64,000 nucleotides of DNA. It comes from Isoetes taiwanensis. Its lineage: Eukaryota > Streptophyta > Lycopodiopsida > Isoetales > Isoetaceae. Within the stretch, counting starts at the first letter, position 1, and each line of letters opens with the position of its first letter. Below are positions 1-11,468 of the stretch, piece by piece. Made by a program: the position numbers and the translations under genes. The DNA is taken from contig JAJEKV010000017.1 in assembly GCA_021234155.1 (NCBI GenBank), positions 16,015,455 to 16,079,454 on the forward strand, in the 5' to 3' direction. Under the pieces are notes generated by a model, which was not told the origin of the DNA, did not search any database, and saw only the letters and a list, made by a program, of their open reading frames with translations.

Positions 1-410
1 ATTCTTAAACTACTTTCTAGTATGCCTAAGTCTTTTTTGTCTTTTCTTTTTCTGTTTTTAGGTTTTTTCAAATATGATCAACAACTCAAAGGCAACCTCA
101 GCTATTCTATCTACAAAACACTATCTATTTTTACTCAAACAAACTTAAGGCAACATGCCCGGGGGTTTCACCTAGGCATGTGGGGATACCACATCTGCGT
201 GCAAGGGGTCCAGAGAAAACCCCTGTATACGACTTTTTGGAGGTGGAAAACCCCTACATATGTAAATAGGAAAAGTCAGTTTCCAAGCCCCTTTCCGTAG
301 ATGTACTTTCGGACTATCCTAATTTTTACATACCCCTACCCGATCTTGTACTTGAGTTTGTGCTTGTGCACCTTACCCCTATGTACAGAATAAATAAAAT
401 TTCAAAATGT
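1..410 (+). repeat. possible 3'-end remnant of a Ty3-like element
   Basis: Positions about 152-180 (gcaacatg, cccggg, gtttcacct in order) resemble the complement of about 2965-3005, which encodes the C-terminal end of the Ty3 integrase described below (residues QHVAPGVSPF). Several 'aaaacccct' words follow in both places. This suggests a plus-strand remnant of a related element reaching the window edge. The match is short and no integrase core is visible, so the call is weak. Confidence 0.25.
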
Positions 411-2808
411 TTTTAATTGACATTTCTCGCATCTCGGTCTCGCATTTCCCTGGGGTTCTTACATGCATGCGACATTACAAGGGTAATTCTAAGGAGCCTT
501 TGCAAAGCAAGGCAAATGCAAGCCGATTCGAGTAATATTAAGCATATGGACTATAAGCCTAAGCCTAAGTCTATAAAATGCATAAGTTCACTCATAAATG
601 TCAATGTTTTTCAAGCATTCGAGTGCATAGAACTTAACTAAGCAGTTGTGAAAGTGTTCAATCATATTATCAAAAAGCCAAATACTTTCACCATCGAGCA
701 CACATTATCTATCACCATTACCTCATACATTGTCCTGTTCACAAGCATTCAAATAGACTGGATGTATCATGGTCCTAGATTCTCAAAGACAACAGTTCAA
801 TGATATCCACTATCATAATATAGTGTTAAATCATATCTTGTTCAATAGTGCACAAAGGTTTTAAAACCAAAATAGAAAGTATTTTTTTGGAACAAACACA
901 AAGGTTTTAAAACCAAAATAGGAAGTCTTTTTTAAGGACATGCTTATGTAAAGTGCAAAATCAAATATCCTATAAGCTCCTTTCAAACACATTTTCCATA
1001 TATACTTGAGAAACTTTTCTTATGGCAGAGGCCTCTAAGATGAGGTCTACGTGCTCAGTTAATGTGAAACAGAGCCTAATATGCACTACATCTTAAATCC
1101 AGAACTGTATTTTTACAGCAGCTTATCCACCCTTTATTTTTTGGACGACAAAGATATTAAGAACTAGAACACATGTATGGATCAGCACAACGTTATTTTC
1201 AACAACACCATTTCAGAGGGCAGCTGAGCACCACAAATACAGCTATGTCAAATACAGCTATATGACATATTGCAGACAATTTTCCACAATATACAAGCCT
1301 GTTAAAAAGGCAAACTTTGCGTTTAGATAAGCTGGACTTGTTCATGCTCAGAGAAAAGCCTTCTTGGAAGAATTTCAAAAGAAAGATAACTTGGAAAAAC
1401 AGAGGTAATGTAGCAGTATTCAACGAACATCTTTACATAGTAGAGGCAAATAATGCTAAAATCACAGTATATGCCTTTGTGCTGCCTTATGTTTAATTTA
1501 CTGCAGACAAGGTTGAAAATTTTATACAACCTGGAAAGTTCGAAAATGATGTCTTGTTCTTGAAAACTGTCATTGTTGAATGAGAAAACGCTCTTAGAGT
1601 ACTCTATTTAGCTGGGGATGTAATCCTTGGAATGCTCCGTGCTAACTTTCTTATCAAAGACATGATAAAACAAAGTAGGTAGAAGAAACTCCAGTTACCT
1701 GTAGCCAAGAACACAAATATTAGCCTAATGAGGGTAACAATGTGCTGGCCAATAGCTAAGCAAAGGAATTTCATGGCTTATCGCCCATCAACCTTAACAA
1801 AAGGTAATGAATCAGAGATTATTATTGAACGTGCAACATGATAACAATTTTAAATGAAGTAATATAAGAGTAGCAAATACTTCCTGTTTCATAATGGTAA
1901 ATATGCTAGTATAACTTCCTCATTTGATCACGATTTTTGCAAATGATGTGACTTACTGTTAACTGGATATGCCCCATGGGCAGTGCCACTATACATTAGT
2001 TAGAATAGAAGGCAAATAGTGGGAAAAAAAAGAGACCACCTGCATCTTATCCAAGCTTGCTATCTTATCCATCATGCTGCTCCTTGCTCCAATATTATTA
2101 CTTGTATTGCTCTTTCCAAACAACGTACGTCTACTTGCTTTAGTGCTAGAAGCTGGGTGCTTATTCAACAAAGCTTGCATTTAGAACAGATGCCAAGGCT
2201 TGCATTTGTCTTGCTTTGCTTAATACAGACCTGGATTGAAGCTTTTGGTCTGCAAATTAATGGTACATGATAGTAATGTCCTCCTTGCTTGTCAAATGAA
2301 ATGCATGGCACTCCATAAATCAGCTTGCTCAGCATCATTTGGAAATGATTGATAACAAATGTAACATGGTGCAAAAGATCAGCAAAATAAGCAACTGAGC
2401 TTACTGAGTGCCACATTGAAAAAGAGCTTTGAAGCCACAGAACAATATTTTGGTAAGATAGAAAACAATATTTTGGCAAGATAGAAAGCAAACTGCCTGA
2501 CCCAGAAAGAAGGAATAGATTATACCTGAAGCTCCCTTTGCTTCATGACTCCTCTGCTTAAGCTACTCCGACTTCCCTATTGATTGAAACCCTGTGCCGG
2601 AATGCCAGAAAAGGGTAAAGCGGTTAACCAAAAGCTGCAGATAGCTCAATAGATTTTCTATTAAACCCAAAATGCAAAGAAAGAAGACCCAGCAAAAATA
2701 TTTACCTGTTTGAGGCTTCACCGACTCCTCTGCTTCAGCGACGCTCTTGCAATTTACCGTAAGATTAAAGCATTCGGTTCTTCAGAGCATTCGGAGTAGG
2801 AGTAGGCC
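411..2808. other. no recognisable gene
   Basis: AT-rich sequence with only short, unconvincing reading frames on both strands. It contains one 46-bp tandem duplication, listed separately. I recognise no protein family, RNA gene or element terminus here. The 3' end of the minus-strand Ty3 element may extend into 2500-2808, but I could not place an LTR. Confidence 0.5.
851..935. repeat. 46-bp tandem duplication
   Basis: The block starting cacaaaggttttaaaacc at 851 is repeated at 897, followed in both copies by a T-run. There are two near-identical copies and no coding content. Confidence 0.8.
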
Positions 2809-3477
2809 CTAACGTAGCATACGGATCGGACCTTCTCGCCCAACTCCCCCTTCTCGACCACCTGCGGGAAGAATGGTGGTCGACCGTATGAAAGACCAGT
2901 CCGTATACGGACGTTTCGAAGCAGAAAAAACCCCTATCCAGTCACGCACTTGGGACATACGTGTACAAAAAGGTGAAACTCCCGGGGCAACATGTTGTTG
3001 CCAATACCTCTTAAAGTGTAAAATATTGATGGGATTTAGTAGCTCTCTTTCATCATCAACAAATCTTAGCCAGTAAGAGTCTTTTCCTGCTGCTCCAATC
3101 ACCTCAAAAGGGCCTTCCCATAAGTTCTCAAACTTTGCTGCTACATCCTCCCTTGCTTTGTTCCACTTGAGTACCAATTCTCCAGTTTTGAGAGCGCCTT
3201 GAAGCTTGTGAGCAGCTTTGAAGGCTGCTATGTATTTGGCCTTCTTGATAAGAATTGCATTCTCAGTCTCAAATCTATGCAATCTCACACACCTTTCTTT
3301 TAGTGCATCTTCCATTTCCAAATTAATTTGATATGCCAATCTAAGAGAGGGTAACTCAATCTCAATGGAGACAATAGACTCGACACCATATACAAGGCTA
3401 AAACGTGTGTGCTTTGTGGATGCCTTAATGATGGTCCTAAGCCCATACGGCATCATGTAATTTAATATGCCAATCAT
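2809..3477 (-). pseudogene. Ty3 integrase C-terminal region
   Basis: This frame of 222 residues continues the integrase from the frame above after an overlap near 3437-3477, so a frameshift separates the two. It contains the region typical of plant Ty3 integrase C-termini, with KARED near residue 108, FENLWEGPFEV near 116, and HFKRYWQQ near 153, followed by a unique tail. The hallmark pattern is 'vLkwnkareD...kf.nlWeGPfev'. I see no chromodomain in the tail, which fits the Tat/Athila group rather than chromoviruses. Confidence 0.7.
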
Positions 3478-4744
3478 TTTTGGAGATACTAATAGTTTTC
3501 TTGAGGATTGACTTTAGAACCTTGTTTGTTGACTCAACTTGGCCATTGCCTTGAGGATAGTAGGCTGAACTTTTAGTGTGTTTGACTTTGAGAGTAGCTA
3601 GCAATGTGGCTATGGCTTGGTTCATGAATTGGGATCCCCTATCAGATACGATCTTAAATGGAATTCCAAACCTAGCACAAATGTTTTCATGGAGAAACCT
3701 TGCAATAGTGAAAGCCTCTCTAAGTGGGATCGCCTCAGCCCATTTTGTGAAATAATCAGTAGCTACAAGGATGAATTGATGTTGAGCTGATGAATGAGGG
3801 TCTATGGGACCTATAAAATCAAGCCCCCACACTTGAAATGGGCTAGGAGAGGTTATGGCAGTAAGGGGAGCTGGCTGCAGCACTCTTTTGCCAAAGATTT
3901 GGCATTTATGACAACACTTTATAATATTATAGCAATCTTCAAAGAGAGTAGGCCAGAAATACTCTGATCTTAATATCTTCTTAGCTGTTGTATCAGCAGC
4001 AAAATCGCCTCCACAAACACCATCATGGCATGCCTCAATGATCGTCTTGGCCTCCTCAAGATCCACACACCTTAGCAGCACTCCCTCCTTGTCAATCTTG
4101 CACAAACCTTCTCCTATCAGCTTGAATTTCCTGCATTTTTCTTTGAATCTTCTCTCTTGGCTGCTGGTCATATCCTTGGGAATCTCATTGTTCTCCAAAT
4201 AGTTCCTAATATCATACTGCCAATCCAATTCCTTCTTATGCAAAGCAACAAGGTTAGTAGACAAAGCACAATCATTCTCATCCAATACCTCTTGATCTTC
4301 GTATTCAAACAAAGCAGGAAGGTAGGAGCTTGGATTGTTAACTAGATTGACTACTTTCACACTAATATCATAGGTCTGAACCTTGCAAGCCCATCTACAA
4401 AGCTTATCTTTTGGCTGATTTTTGGCAAAGAGAAGAGACATGGGATTTTTATTCATGAAGACTTGAGTGTGATTATTTTGCAAGAGATATCCTTGCCTAT
4501 CTGTCATGAACATAAGGGCTGCTGCACTCTTCTCTAGCCTGGGGTACCTAAGCTCAGTTTCATACCATATTTTACTTGCAAAAGAGACAATCCTATCATC
4601 TTGTAGCAATGCCAAACCTATGGCTTTCTTTGCGATACTAATGTAGGGTTGGAAAGGCTTGTCAAAGACTGGAGGTTTCAGCAAAGTAGATTGGCATATG
4701 GCATCTATGATTTTATCAAAGGACTCTTGACAAGTTTCATCCAA
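3437..4744 (-). pseudogene. Ty3 RNase H and integrase core
   Basis: A 435-residue open frame. The first third is the element's own RNase H (AIGLALLQDD, then RYPRLEKSAAALMF). The rest is integrase. The zinc-binding region has H-x3-C...C-H-K-C, but the usual second histidine of 'GGHFA' reads GGDFA. The catalytic core shows all three acidic positions: D in GLDFIGPID, D in SDRGSQF and E in GNGQVEST. The frame is long and uninterrupted, so this is the best-preserved part of the element. It overlaps the RT frame at 4705-4744, indicating a frameshift. Confidence 0.85.
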
Positions 4745-5711
4745 TACACAAGCACGTGTTTGCTCTCATTCTTTGTAAACTTCCGCACCTTTGTCAGGTT
4801 GGAGATGGGACTAATAGTATGTGAGAAGTGAGGAACATACATTCTTAGAAAACTGGTCATACCTAGGAAGCTTTTGACTTTGAGTGTTCTTGGGGGAGCA
4901 AGTTCCTTCAAGGCTTCTATCTTGCTTGCAGCAACTTGGATGCCTTTGATGGAGACCTCATGTCCTAACAAATCCCCTTTTGAGCACAAAAAGACACACT
5001 TCTTTGGATTAAGGGTCACACCTCCCTTTCTACACATAGCAAACAACTTAGTGAGATAAGCGAAATGATCTTTGCTAGAAGTACTCAAACACAAGTCATC
5101 TAAGAAATGATGAGGGAGGCATATTCTTGAAAATGGTGTTCATTGCTCTTTGGAATGTTGCTGATGCGTTCATAAGTCCAAAGGGCATCCTTCTCATTGC
5201 AAAAGTTCCCCATGGTATGATGAAAGAGGTCTTGGGCTAATCTTCCTCTTTAATGCTGATCTGGTTGAATGTTGAGAAGCCATCTAAGAAAGAATACATC
5301 TCTTTGCCTGCAACAGCATGCAAAACTTCCTCCAAGAAGCGTAAGGGATAATAATTCTTGATAGTTGCCTTGTTTAGATCCCTGTAATCAATGCATATTC
5401 TAATTGTTTTGTTCTTTTTTTCCACAGGTACTATGCAAGGCAACCATTCTGAATTTACTATCTCTCATATTACACCAGCATCCTTCATTTTGTATAGTTC
5501 TTCTTTGATCAGACCAAGCAAAGATGCAATTTATCCTCCTTAGTTTCTGCATAACAGGCTTCATCCCTTCTTTAATCTTAATTTCAAATTCATACACACC
5601 TTTGTCAACACCAATCAACTCATTGTAATCCCAAGCAAATACAATCTTTCCATTCATCAAAGAATCTAGCAGCAAAAGACCCATCTTCTTCTTTAAACAA
5701 ATCACCAACAT
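4705..5711 (-). pseudogene. Ty3 reverse transcriptase (frameshifted)
   Basis: RT is recovered from three overlapping frames. The N-terminal part (5400-5711) has VFAWDYNELIGVD and KPVMQKLRRIN. The fingers/palm part (5237-5443) has VPVEKKNKTIRICIDYRDLN, YYPLRFLEEVL and YSFLDGFSTFNQI. The palm/thumb part (4705-5110) begins with the catalytic FLDD at about 5093-5110, then GGVTLNPKKC and GHEVSIKGIQV. A frameshift lies near 5430, a stop ends the middle frame near 5237, and another shift precedes FLDD. The gene cannot be translated as it stands. Confidence 0.85.
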
Positions 5712-6327
5712 ATAGTACTCTATCTTGACTATTTTTTTGGACTTCTACCTCTTTTACTTGTTTTTTTTCACTTGCATTTATGACCAAGATTACATAAAGC
5801 TGCCATAGATCATCTTTTTCTAAATCCTCCTCCTTTATTGCTTCTTCAAAACTCCTACAAAATGCATCAGCCTCACAATTTTGCTCTCTTGGCACATGAC
5901 ATAACTTCCATGACTTGAAGCTTGTTAATTCTTCCAATGCCTTGTCTCTAAGCAAGATCATATCCTCATTTTTGGCCTGATATTCTCCCAAGACCTGTCT
6001 ACAAACCAATTGTGAGTCACCAAAAACAACAATGCTAGTTATACCTATATGCTTGGCTTCTTGCAGACCTGCTATGAGAGCTCTATATTCAGCCATGTTA
6101 GAGGTAATATTAGGGAAAATTCTGCCTACTTTAGCCAATAAGCTATTGGAATGATCTTTAATAATTGCAGCAGATGAAGCAATACTTAACCTTTTAGATA
6201 CTCCTCCATCAAACCATAAAAAAGCAAAACTTTCACCTTGAGATATGCTCAACTCCATGGACAGCTTTGGCTCTGGTGTTTGATCAGAGGCAGTAAGTTC
6301 ATACTCACCACAAGGACTTGATATCAA
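5620..6327 (-). pseudogene. additional archaeal/plant-type RNase H domain of the Ty3 element
   Basis: A 235-residue open frame with a complete plant RNase HI-like domain. The four catalytic acids are present: D40 in WFDGG, E80 in SNMAEY, D104 in FGDSQLV and D154 in NCEADAF. HVPRE precedes the last acid, as expected for this family, which is related to cellular plant RNase H rather than to the retroviral-like RNase H fused to RT. It lies upstream of RT in reading order and overlaps the RT N-terminal frame at 5620-5711. In plants such domains are known as aRNH of Tat-type elements; the position before RT is unusual as far as I recall. Confidence 0.8.
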
Positions 6328-6479
6328 AAGATCCTCTTCAATGAAGTTTAAGGCTTCAAACTCTCCAACCTTGTTGTATAGGGCCGCCTTTTTTCTTTCA
6401 TTGGATATGGTACATTCTCCCTTTGCCCATATGGGCCTTGCATTACTGTAGACAACTATTTTATTCCCAAAAGCAAGTC

Positions 6480-6720
6480 ATAAATACAGATTTTTCATCA
6501 ATACCTTCGAGTGCAACCACCACAAAGTTAGCAGCCACAATAATGCCTTCTACATCAATTGGCACATTATTCACAATGCCTATAGGTTGATTTTAGTATT
6601 AGAAAAGGATTTTAGCACCATAGGAGCCTTCTTATCAATTTCTAAGCCACATAATCTCATAATGTGAGGCATCACATTAAGTGGTGATCCTCCATCAAGT
6701 AGCACCTTGGTTAGGACTTT
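6480..6720 (-). pseudogene. Ty3 retropepsin (protease) remnant
   Basis: The minus strand encodes LLDGGSPLNVMPHIMRLCGL, the usual plant Ty3 protease active-site region with the variant DGGS in place of D-T/S-G. It is followed by stops and frame changes before the RNase H frame. It lies between the gag/CCHC frames and the aRNH frame, the expected place for the protease. Confidence 0.6.
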
Positions 6721-6812
6721 CTTACCCATCCTTGCCACACATGTAAAAGCATCTGGATCATAATCTTCTTGGGGTCAAAACATGCTCATCAATATGATTT
6801 GTGAGAGCCACT

Positions 6813-7826
6813 TCATCCTCTTTGGTTAGATGGAGCAATCTTGAGCAAAGTTAGCAAATCCACACTAATCTTGGAATTTCTCAATAAAGACTCAAAATCC
6901 TCACCCTCATTATCTTTCTTTATGTATTTTTGACAAGGAGGAGGAGGCACAACCTGATTCGGCTCATTTTCCTTAAGTTTGGGTGCATTAGTCTCCTCAT
7001 TGGCTTGAATTATCTCTTTATCCTTTGAATTGATCATCCCTCTGGCATGGATGGCCATGATCTCTTCCTGATCTTCAATTTCCTGCACAAATCTCACTGA
7101 GGGCACCTGGTTCATTAGTTTTCGCCTTCTCTTGCCTTGCAAAGTACTCTTTCACACTACACCTATCTTCATAATGGCCTATTTCTTTGCGAAAAGTACA
7201 AACAGGGCATTCTTTACCCTCTCTTACCACACTTGGTGCATGGCCTATACCAGCAATAATTTGAGGAATGTGTATTTCTTGATCAATGAGCACATGGGGG
7301 ATAGATTCTTTTCTTGGGCCTTGAACTCTTCATTTCTTGGAGCTCCTTTGTGACTACAACCAAGGCTTCAGATACCTTGGATATATCAGCCCTGACATCA
7401 GCCACAGGACTATCTGGATCCTCCATCTTTGACTTCTTTTTATCTTTTTGAATAGCATAGATTGGCACTGGTCCAGGCCCCATGTATTTTTGCTCATAAT
7501 CTGGAAAGAAAGGATCATGAGGTGAGTGCATATCATCAGGATGATAGGAGATCATGTCAGCAATTTCAGTGGGCTTAGTAAAGGCTTTGTGTATGGTGTC
7601 AAATCCCTCTTGCTTTTGTATCTTGACATTTTCCTGTGTATCCTTGGTCTATTGCTCAAATCTCTAATAAATGAAGCAACAAGATGCCAAGTACTTGGCA
7701 CTTGACAAGATATAAGTTAAATCTTTCAACATACTGATGCACACTCTCACATGTTTAATGTGAAAGGTCTGCAGCTCAAAGATCAATCTTGGGGATCAAG
7801 AAGCTTACCAAACCTTGCCAAGAATT
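6813..7826 (-). pseudogene. Ty3 gag with CCHC knuckle, truncated and frameshifted
   Basis: Pieces of gag occur in several frames. Near 7680-7760 the minus strand reads like the retrotransposon gag core (QYVERF/VQRFNLYLVKC-like), followed by a stop-rich stretch. At 7283-7555 there is a proline/charged linker. At 7075-7293 there is a zinc knuckle, CPVC...GHYEDRC, with seven residues between the second Cys and the His instead of four. At 6813-7142 there is an acidic linker towards the protease. At the upstream limit KFLARFGKLLDPQD is read up to about 7826, where the insertion with the hairpin end interrupts it. Confidence 0.65.
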
Positions 7827-8370
7827 TTTTGGGTTGCCCCTAGGGGGGCAAACCCTCGTTTATATGGGTATGTGGGCATATCCAGGTATATGCTGGCATA
7901 TGCTGGTGACTGCTCCAAACTGGCTGCTGCTTGTAAACTCTCGGTCATCCAGCCCCATTCCTTCGCAGGCGTGGCTATGGCGCAGCTCGACCCTTCTTCT
8001 TCTTCCAAGCATTTTCCTCTGGCTTCCAAGAGCATGGCAGTTATTTACCATACTGCTTTGAGTTTGGATGTACAAACAACAAATGCTGTAAATGATGTGC
8101 TACGGTACCTGATGAAAATACAGAGCTTCAAGATGAAGTTCCAGAGGAGGTCTTGTTCTGTCTTCCTCCCATTTCTGCCGCCACCGCTGCCTTCTGTGTT
8201 TTGAACAAGAAATGTGGCGATGGCAGGAGAAGCCACTCAAGAAATCTATTTTCGTTACTTGGAGTGGAGCAGTTGGAACTCCATCAGGTTGAAGAACTGG
8301 CAAATAATTTTTGCCCTTTTTGTTTCTCATTGTTTCGTTTTTTCTAAGACATTTATTGCAGGCAAACATG
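7825..8370 (+). mobile_element. insertion with hairpin/T6 end followed by a gene-like fragment
   Basis: The segment starts with T6, then a perfect-looking hairpin (GGGTTGCCCC/TAGG/GGGGCAAACCC, 7831-7855), then ggg/catat-rich sequence. The same block recurs at 34342-34390. It cuts the Ty3 gag frame. After it, at about 7975-8350, is plus-strand sequence of gene character: a start in MAQLDPSSSSKHFPLASK at about 7978, serine-rich as in organelle transit peptides, then a shifted frame with ELQDEVPEEVLF near 8125. I do not recognise the gene. The right boundary is uncertain and I found no target duplication. Confidence 0.4.
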
Positions 8371-8931
8371 TTGTAGATATTTTGGATTGATCTAACTTAC
8401 TGCATCAGATGTACAGGCAACAACTTTGCACCAAATCAAGATCCGTTTGTCCGTTTGTACACATCTACCAACAATTTTACTTCAAGGAGCAGCAAAAAAG
8501 CATCATAAAGATATAGTAAAAAGACTAAATTGTTATTACTAATAACCCAAGAAAATTACACTGTCTTTGAGATCTCAGATTGCCACATTGAGTATGAAAT
8601 AATAAACAAAACCTTGCTATGACATAAAGAAAGAGATGGTTCTCCATAGTAGCATAAAGAAAGAGATGTTTGTTTCCATAAGCGTCAAACTGTATGTTCC
8701 TCAAGATAGAATAGAAAATCTAAAATGAGAGAGCTTGCATTACAAATTTTGATTCTAAAGTGACAAATCTAAATTTTGAGTTCTAAAATCTATTGAAATC
8801 TCAAATCTAAAATTCTAAATGCTTACCCTTCAACTCTTCAAGTTAGATCTCTAATGCTTCGTGTTCTCCTTCGCACCGGATTTGGCGAATCCTCATCCAC
8901 ATTTTCATTAACATTATCTTCGATTGGAGAT
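8371..8931. other. no recognisable gene
   Basis: AT-rich sequence with short repeats of 'aaagaaagagatg' (8628 and 8656) and stretches of 'aaatct'. It lies just downstream (minus strand) of the hAT C-terminal exon and may be hAT 3' sequence. I could not place a terminal inverted repeat. Confidence 0.4.
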
Positions 8932-9492
8932 TCATATCCCGGCATCATTATGAACAGAATATTGATCATCATCATGAACAGGAGAATCTACCTCTTCAAT
9001 ATACGTACTATCTTCTTCACTATCCTTTCCATCAGACAAAGGATCCATTTCCAATAAGAGAGCAGGCTGAATTGGCGTGGCACTTTGCAATACATAATTC
9101 ACCCTCTCTTCCACAACTAGTAGCCTCTCTTCAGTTTTTTCAAGGTCAATCATAATTTCCTTCAAGCATTTCACCTGCACTCTTCTCCAAATTCTCGAGC
9201 ACGCGAAGGTTAGTATGAATGAAAACTAGTTTCTCAGCATTAGAGGAAAGAAGTCTATTCCTTTTCTTAGTGACAATGCCCGCATACGAACTCCAATTGC
9301 GTTCGCATGGGCTGCTGCTTGTTCCTTGCCCCAAAACTTTCATTGCTAGTGTCTTTAACTCAGGAAGAGAACCTCCAAAACTTTGTCACCATTGCAATGG
9401 TGTTAGCATTTGTTCTCGTAGCTTTGATGCAGGCAAATTATATAGCCCTTCAATGGCCACTGGGTTTCTAAATGCTCGTAATTTAGCTTGGT
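8932..9492 (-). pseudogene. hAT transposase, C-terminal exon (dimerisation domain)
   Basis: The minus strand reads FRNPVAIEGLYNLPASK, then QW*QSFGGSLPELKTLAMK, TSSSPCERNWSSY, TKKRNRL and LVFIHTNLR. These are the consecutive blocks of the hAT C-terminal dimerisation domain. The conserved WW before the G..P.L block has become W-stop at about 9395, so the copy is broken. The exon starts about 9480-9492 on the minus strand, after AT-rich intron sequence. It would directly follow the exon that ends at about 20105 (FLPRY, then a GTATGTG donor), so I read the two as parts of one gene now separated by about 10.5 kb. Confidence 0.8.
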
Positions 9493-9565
9493 TTGGAGTT
9501 GAAGGTCATCATTAGTGTACCTAGTAACATATTACACGTAATCAACAATTCTACATATTCAATAA

Positions 9566-9925
9566 ATGACATATTTAACAAAATTTTGACTTATTCAAAC
9601 CTAATAAATGTACTTCAAAAATGCCATGATAATATTATACGTATTTTTAGCTCTTATTGATTTTAATAATTTATTCTGTTTATCTTTAAATAACAAATAT
9701 GATACTTAACTAAAGTTTAAAATTGTTTTCTAAACTAATTCTCGGTTTCATCTATTTAGAATTAAATTTTCATCTAAGCTAACTCTGTATAATTAGAATG
9801 CTATTCTTTTAAAAATAATTAAAGAAAGTTTTAGATTGAAATTAATTAAATGAATATGGTTATGTTTAATAAAAAGTGAATAGTTGTTATTGATTAAATG
9901 TCAATATCACCTATATATATACAAT
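9566..9925 (+). repeat. left arm of a long imperfect inverted repeat
   Basis: Read as its complement, this AT-rich block aligns with 19570-20040. Shared landmarks in order include tttaattaatttcaa, ctaaaact, atttttaaaag, then attta/ttaaa, gaataagtc and aaattttgttaaatatgtcat-like sequence. The arms differ by many substitutions and indels, so they are old. They bound a segment of about 10 kb inside the hAT gene. See the right arm and the findings. Confidence 0.7.
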
Positions 9926-11468
9926 TATATTGAATGTAGATCTTTGAATCCCGGCCGTCCATCTCAGATCTGGACGGCCCACGTTAAGCCCCCAAATAAG
10001 CCACCTCAAATGACCCCTTCATTTGGGGCTTTTGATCTAGGCCCTAGAATGTGCTAGATCAATGGCTTAGATTTAATCGCCAATATTAAATGTAATAATA
10101 ATGCCAACTGATGAGGTGGCACAGGAGGCAAAGCTTGCTGATGAATTGGGCGCCGGATCGGTCTACCCCGCATAGGGGACCGAAGCTCTGGATCGATGCG
10201 CAGCTATGGTGGAACTAGCGCCATGGTGGCGCTATTTGTTTTAGAACAAAGTAGCCATATTTTTCTTCGGCTATTCTTGAAGCCATACGTTTTTTGGGCG
10301 GTTTTTTTTTCCAGGCTCCATTTGCAGTTGTTGGGTGCTACAGGGTTTGATCTCCCCGCTGTTCATACAAACATAATCGTTTCTGCCCGATTTGGAGCTT
10401 TTTTGTATGCATATCTATTTTCTTGCATTTCGGCATTTGATGCAGTCTGCTTTTGGACGAAACCATTCCGGTATGTTAATCACTGCCTTCAAAGCACAGA
10501 CCTATTTGCTCTTTGCTTTTGATTTTCTTAGGGCTGGCTCCAGGACGATTTCTTCAAGAGCAGCAGATCCACCCAAGTCTCTGGTCAGCTGTTATCAAGC
10601 TCGGATTTAGAAGCAGAGGTGAAATAGCGGCAGCGGTTGTTTGGCCGCCACAAGGATTTGGCATTGCTCTAGCATTTGAAGATTTGCAAGTATGCTTCTC
10701 ATTTCATTTTTTTTCTAGGGTACTGTTCCATTTCAAAGCTTCATTATTTTTTGTGCACCTGTTTTCCAGGTTGAAATTCAAGAATTATTGCCAGTAAGCT
10801 CGAAAATACTTGAATATTCAGTTTGAAATTCAGGATTGTCGCCAGTGAATTGTCATTTGGTTCTCATTGTGAGCTTAAAGCACAAGAAGGCAAGTAATCT
10901 CTGTCTGTAATTTCTTAATTGGCTCAAATATAACGGACTAAGCCAGCACAGCTGGATTGGCTTACAGGTGGTGGCACATGTTATTATTGATAAAAGAAGC
11001 TGGCCACACGTCTGTTTTAAGGATTGGTGGAAGTTCTCTGGAAAAACGTTCTGGTCTGTTCCCATTAATTTCTAAATATGGTTGTGGTGCAATGGATGGA
11101 GAGCTAGAGTTTATCTTTGATGCTGTGCTCTTCTGGCTAGCTGTGGTTTAAGGTATGCTTTATTCGGCCTCATTTTGAATGACTAATGCTGTATACATGA
11201 TCGGATTTTGTTTATTTGTCTTACGTTAAGTGTGATTTTGAGTAGTGATTGTTTAGCTGAAATGTCTTTGAGATGACCGACGGTAAAAATTGTTAGAAAA
11301 ATTTATGCTTTCTGAGAGAGTAAAGTAGCAGTCAATATTTCTTAGTATTTTTACAGGTTCTGTTGAAGCAAATTGGGAACAGTCAGGTGAACATGTGCAT
11401 TGAAATAACTGAATTGCTATCCGGCCATCCATCATAACTTAATTTCCAGTTTACCTGCCTTTGTAGGA
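9926..11468 (+). other. promoter-like and possible exon sequence upstream of the SPT5 relic
   Basis: Around 9940-10220 there is GC-richer sequence with an inverted pair (gccgtcca / tggacggc) and gene-5'-end character. At 10545-10690 and 10770-10840 there are possible exons flanked by AG/GT signals (FEDLQ before a GTATGC donor at about 10690, then VEIQELLPVSS). I could not align these with SPT5 or another family. They may be decayed N-terminal exons or unrelated DNA. Confidence 0.25.

Larger units (their letters stand above)
2809..7826 (-). mobile_element. decayed Ty3/gypsy LTR retrotransposon (Tat-like), internal region
   Basis: Read on the minus strand the order is gag, CCHC knuckle, retropepsin, archaeal/plant-type RNase H, reverse transcriptase, RNase H, integrase. 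Carrying a second RNase H is a known feature of Tat-lineage plant Ty3 elements, but there the extra domain usually follows RT and its RNase H. Here it precedes RT. Several frameshifts and stops break gag and RT, so the copy is inactive. The gag end is cut at about 7826 by a later insertion. No LTR pair could be identified: the 5' LTR lies beyond the insertion or is lost, and the 3' LTR would fall below about 2850. Confidence 0.85.
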
